Origin: Acidobacteriota bacterium
GTDB taxonomy: Bacteria > Acidobacteriota > Terriglobia > Bryobacterales > Bryobacteraceae
Length of the DNA: 5,586 bases
Assembly: GCA_947505565.1 (NCBI GenBank)
Contig: CANNLB010000244.1
Location: forward strand, 1 to 5,586
Direction: 5' to 3'
In this document: positions 5,407-5,586 of the stretch, piece by piece
Layout: every line of letters starts with the position of its first letter
Position numbering within the stretch: the first letter of the stretch is position 1
The notes under the pieces: model-generated
Database searches by the model: none
Seen by the model: only the letters and a program-made list of their open reading frames with translations
What the model was told of the DNA's origin: nothing
Position numbers and translations under genes: made by a program

Positions 5407-5586
5407 GCGACGGGATTCACAAGCGAAGCGCTGAAGGAAATCCGGGGCCGCCCCGTCGAACCAAGCGAAGAAGCCCGATATCAAGAGCAGATGGCGCGGC
5501 ACCACGATCTTGGCGCACTGGCCCAAATTGGTGAGACCGCATGGTGTGTCGCAACTTGGCGCGAGCAGTGAATAGCAGAGCTGAAC
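5407..5586 (+). pseudogene. DUF4338 (DruA-like) protein remnant with an in-frame stop, cut by the window edge
   Basis: After TAA at 5404-5406 the frame reads FTSEALKEIRGRPVEPSEEARYQEQMARHHDLGAL in successive segments, then IGETAWCVATWREQ. It meets TGA at 5569-5571 and resumes in the same frame as IAELN to the edge. The HH-LG / GE-W-YVA pattern is that of DUF4338 proteins, which databases often label Druantia protein DruA but which in planctomycetes and relatives occur in many copies like mobile elements. The TGA falls where related proteins have Trp (WREQW), one base change away. The usual HHYLG is HHDLG here. No ATG precedes the homology in frame, and ATG 5491 is internal. It is a broken copy; it does not indicate a working defence system. 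Confidence is moderate because the piece is short. Confidence 0.5.

Noticed and set aside
5379..5536. A plus-strand small open frame starting MNLWNLSDG near 5389.
   Set aside because: It overlaps the DUF4338 remnant in another frame and has no family signal; the DUF4338 frame fits better.
987..5571. TGA codons read as Trp (altered genetic code), suggested by in-frame TGA in the EEP and DUF4338 genes.
   Set aside because: The racemase-like gene and the transposase both end at TGA, TGG is used freely for Trp, and the EEP gene also has a TAA and a frameshift. Ordinary decay explains it better.
5407..5586. A Druantia anti-phage system.
   Set aside because: Only a short, broken DUF4338 piece is present, with no DruB-E partners in the window. 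DUF4338 proteins are also common as stand-alone, mobile-like genes.
1..5586. CRISPR arrays, tRNA or rRNA genes.
   Set aside because: I saw no regularly spaced repeats, tRNA-like cloverleaf or rRNA-like stretch on reading the window.

Overview
The window looks like a decaying, insertion-sequence-rich stretch of a GC-rich bacterial chromosome. An IS1380-family element, a DUF4338 remnant, a GMC-type oxidoreductase fragment and a mandelate-racemase-like enzyme together suggest a planctomycete or a similar soil or freshwater lineage. That assignment is inference; no rRNA or other marker is present. I do not see an exciting undescribed system. What stands out is how the genes have been broken and rejoined.

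Left part (1-2981), all on the minus strand. The 5' part of an uncharacterised multi-pass membrane protein runs off the left edge (1-533). Upstream of it is an endonuclease/exonuclease/phosphatase (EEP) family gene, recognisable along its whole length (633-1743). It carries two in-frame stops and one frameshift, so it is a pseudogene unless the assembly is wrong. Next comes an intact enolase-superfamily gene of the mandelate racemase/muconate lactonizing group (1854-2981).

Middle (3005-4726). A complete IS1380-family insertion sequence has near-perfect terminal inverted repeats, an intact 455-residue transposase on the minus strand, and flanking CTAG direct repeats. Its downstream end lies 23 bp before the start codon of the racemase-like gene, in the same orientation. 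The terminal repeat supplies a plausible outward -35 box, so the IS may drive that gene.

Right part (4727-5586). An internal piece of a GMC oxidoreductase gene starts in frame at the IS boundary. It is cut again at a second CTAG by what looks like the end of an IS630/Tc1-like element with a degraded transposase tail. The window ends in a DUF4338 (DruA-like) remnant with an in-frame TGA. At least three kinds of mobile or mobile-associated sequence are therefore stacked here. The only intact genes are the racemase-like enzyme and the IS1380 transposase; the membrane protein may also be intact but is cut by the window edge.
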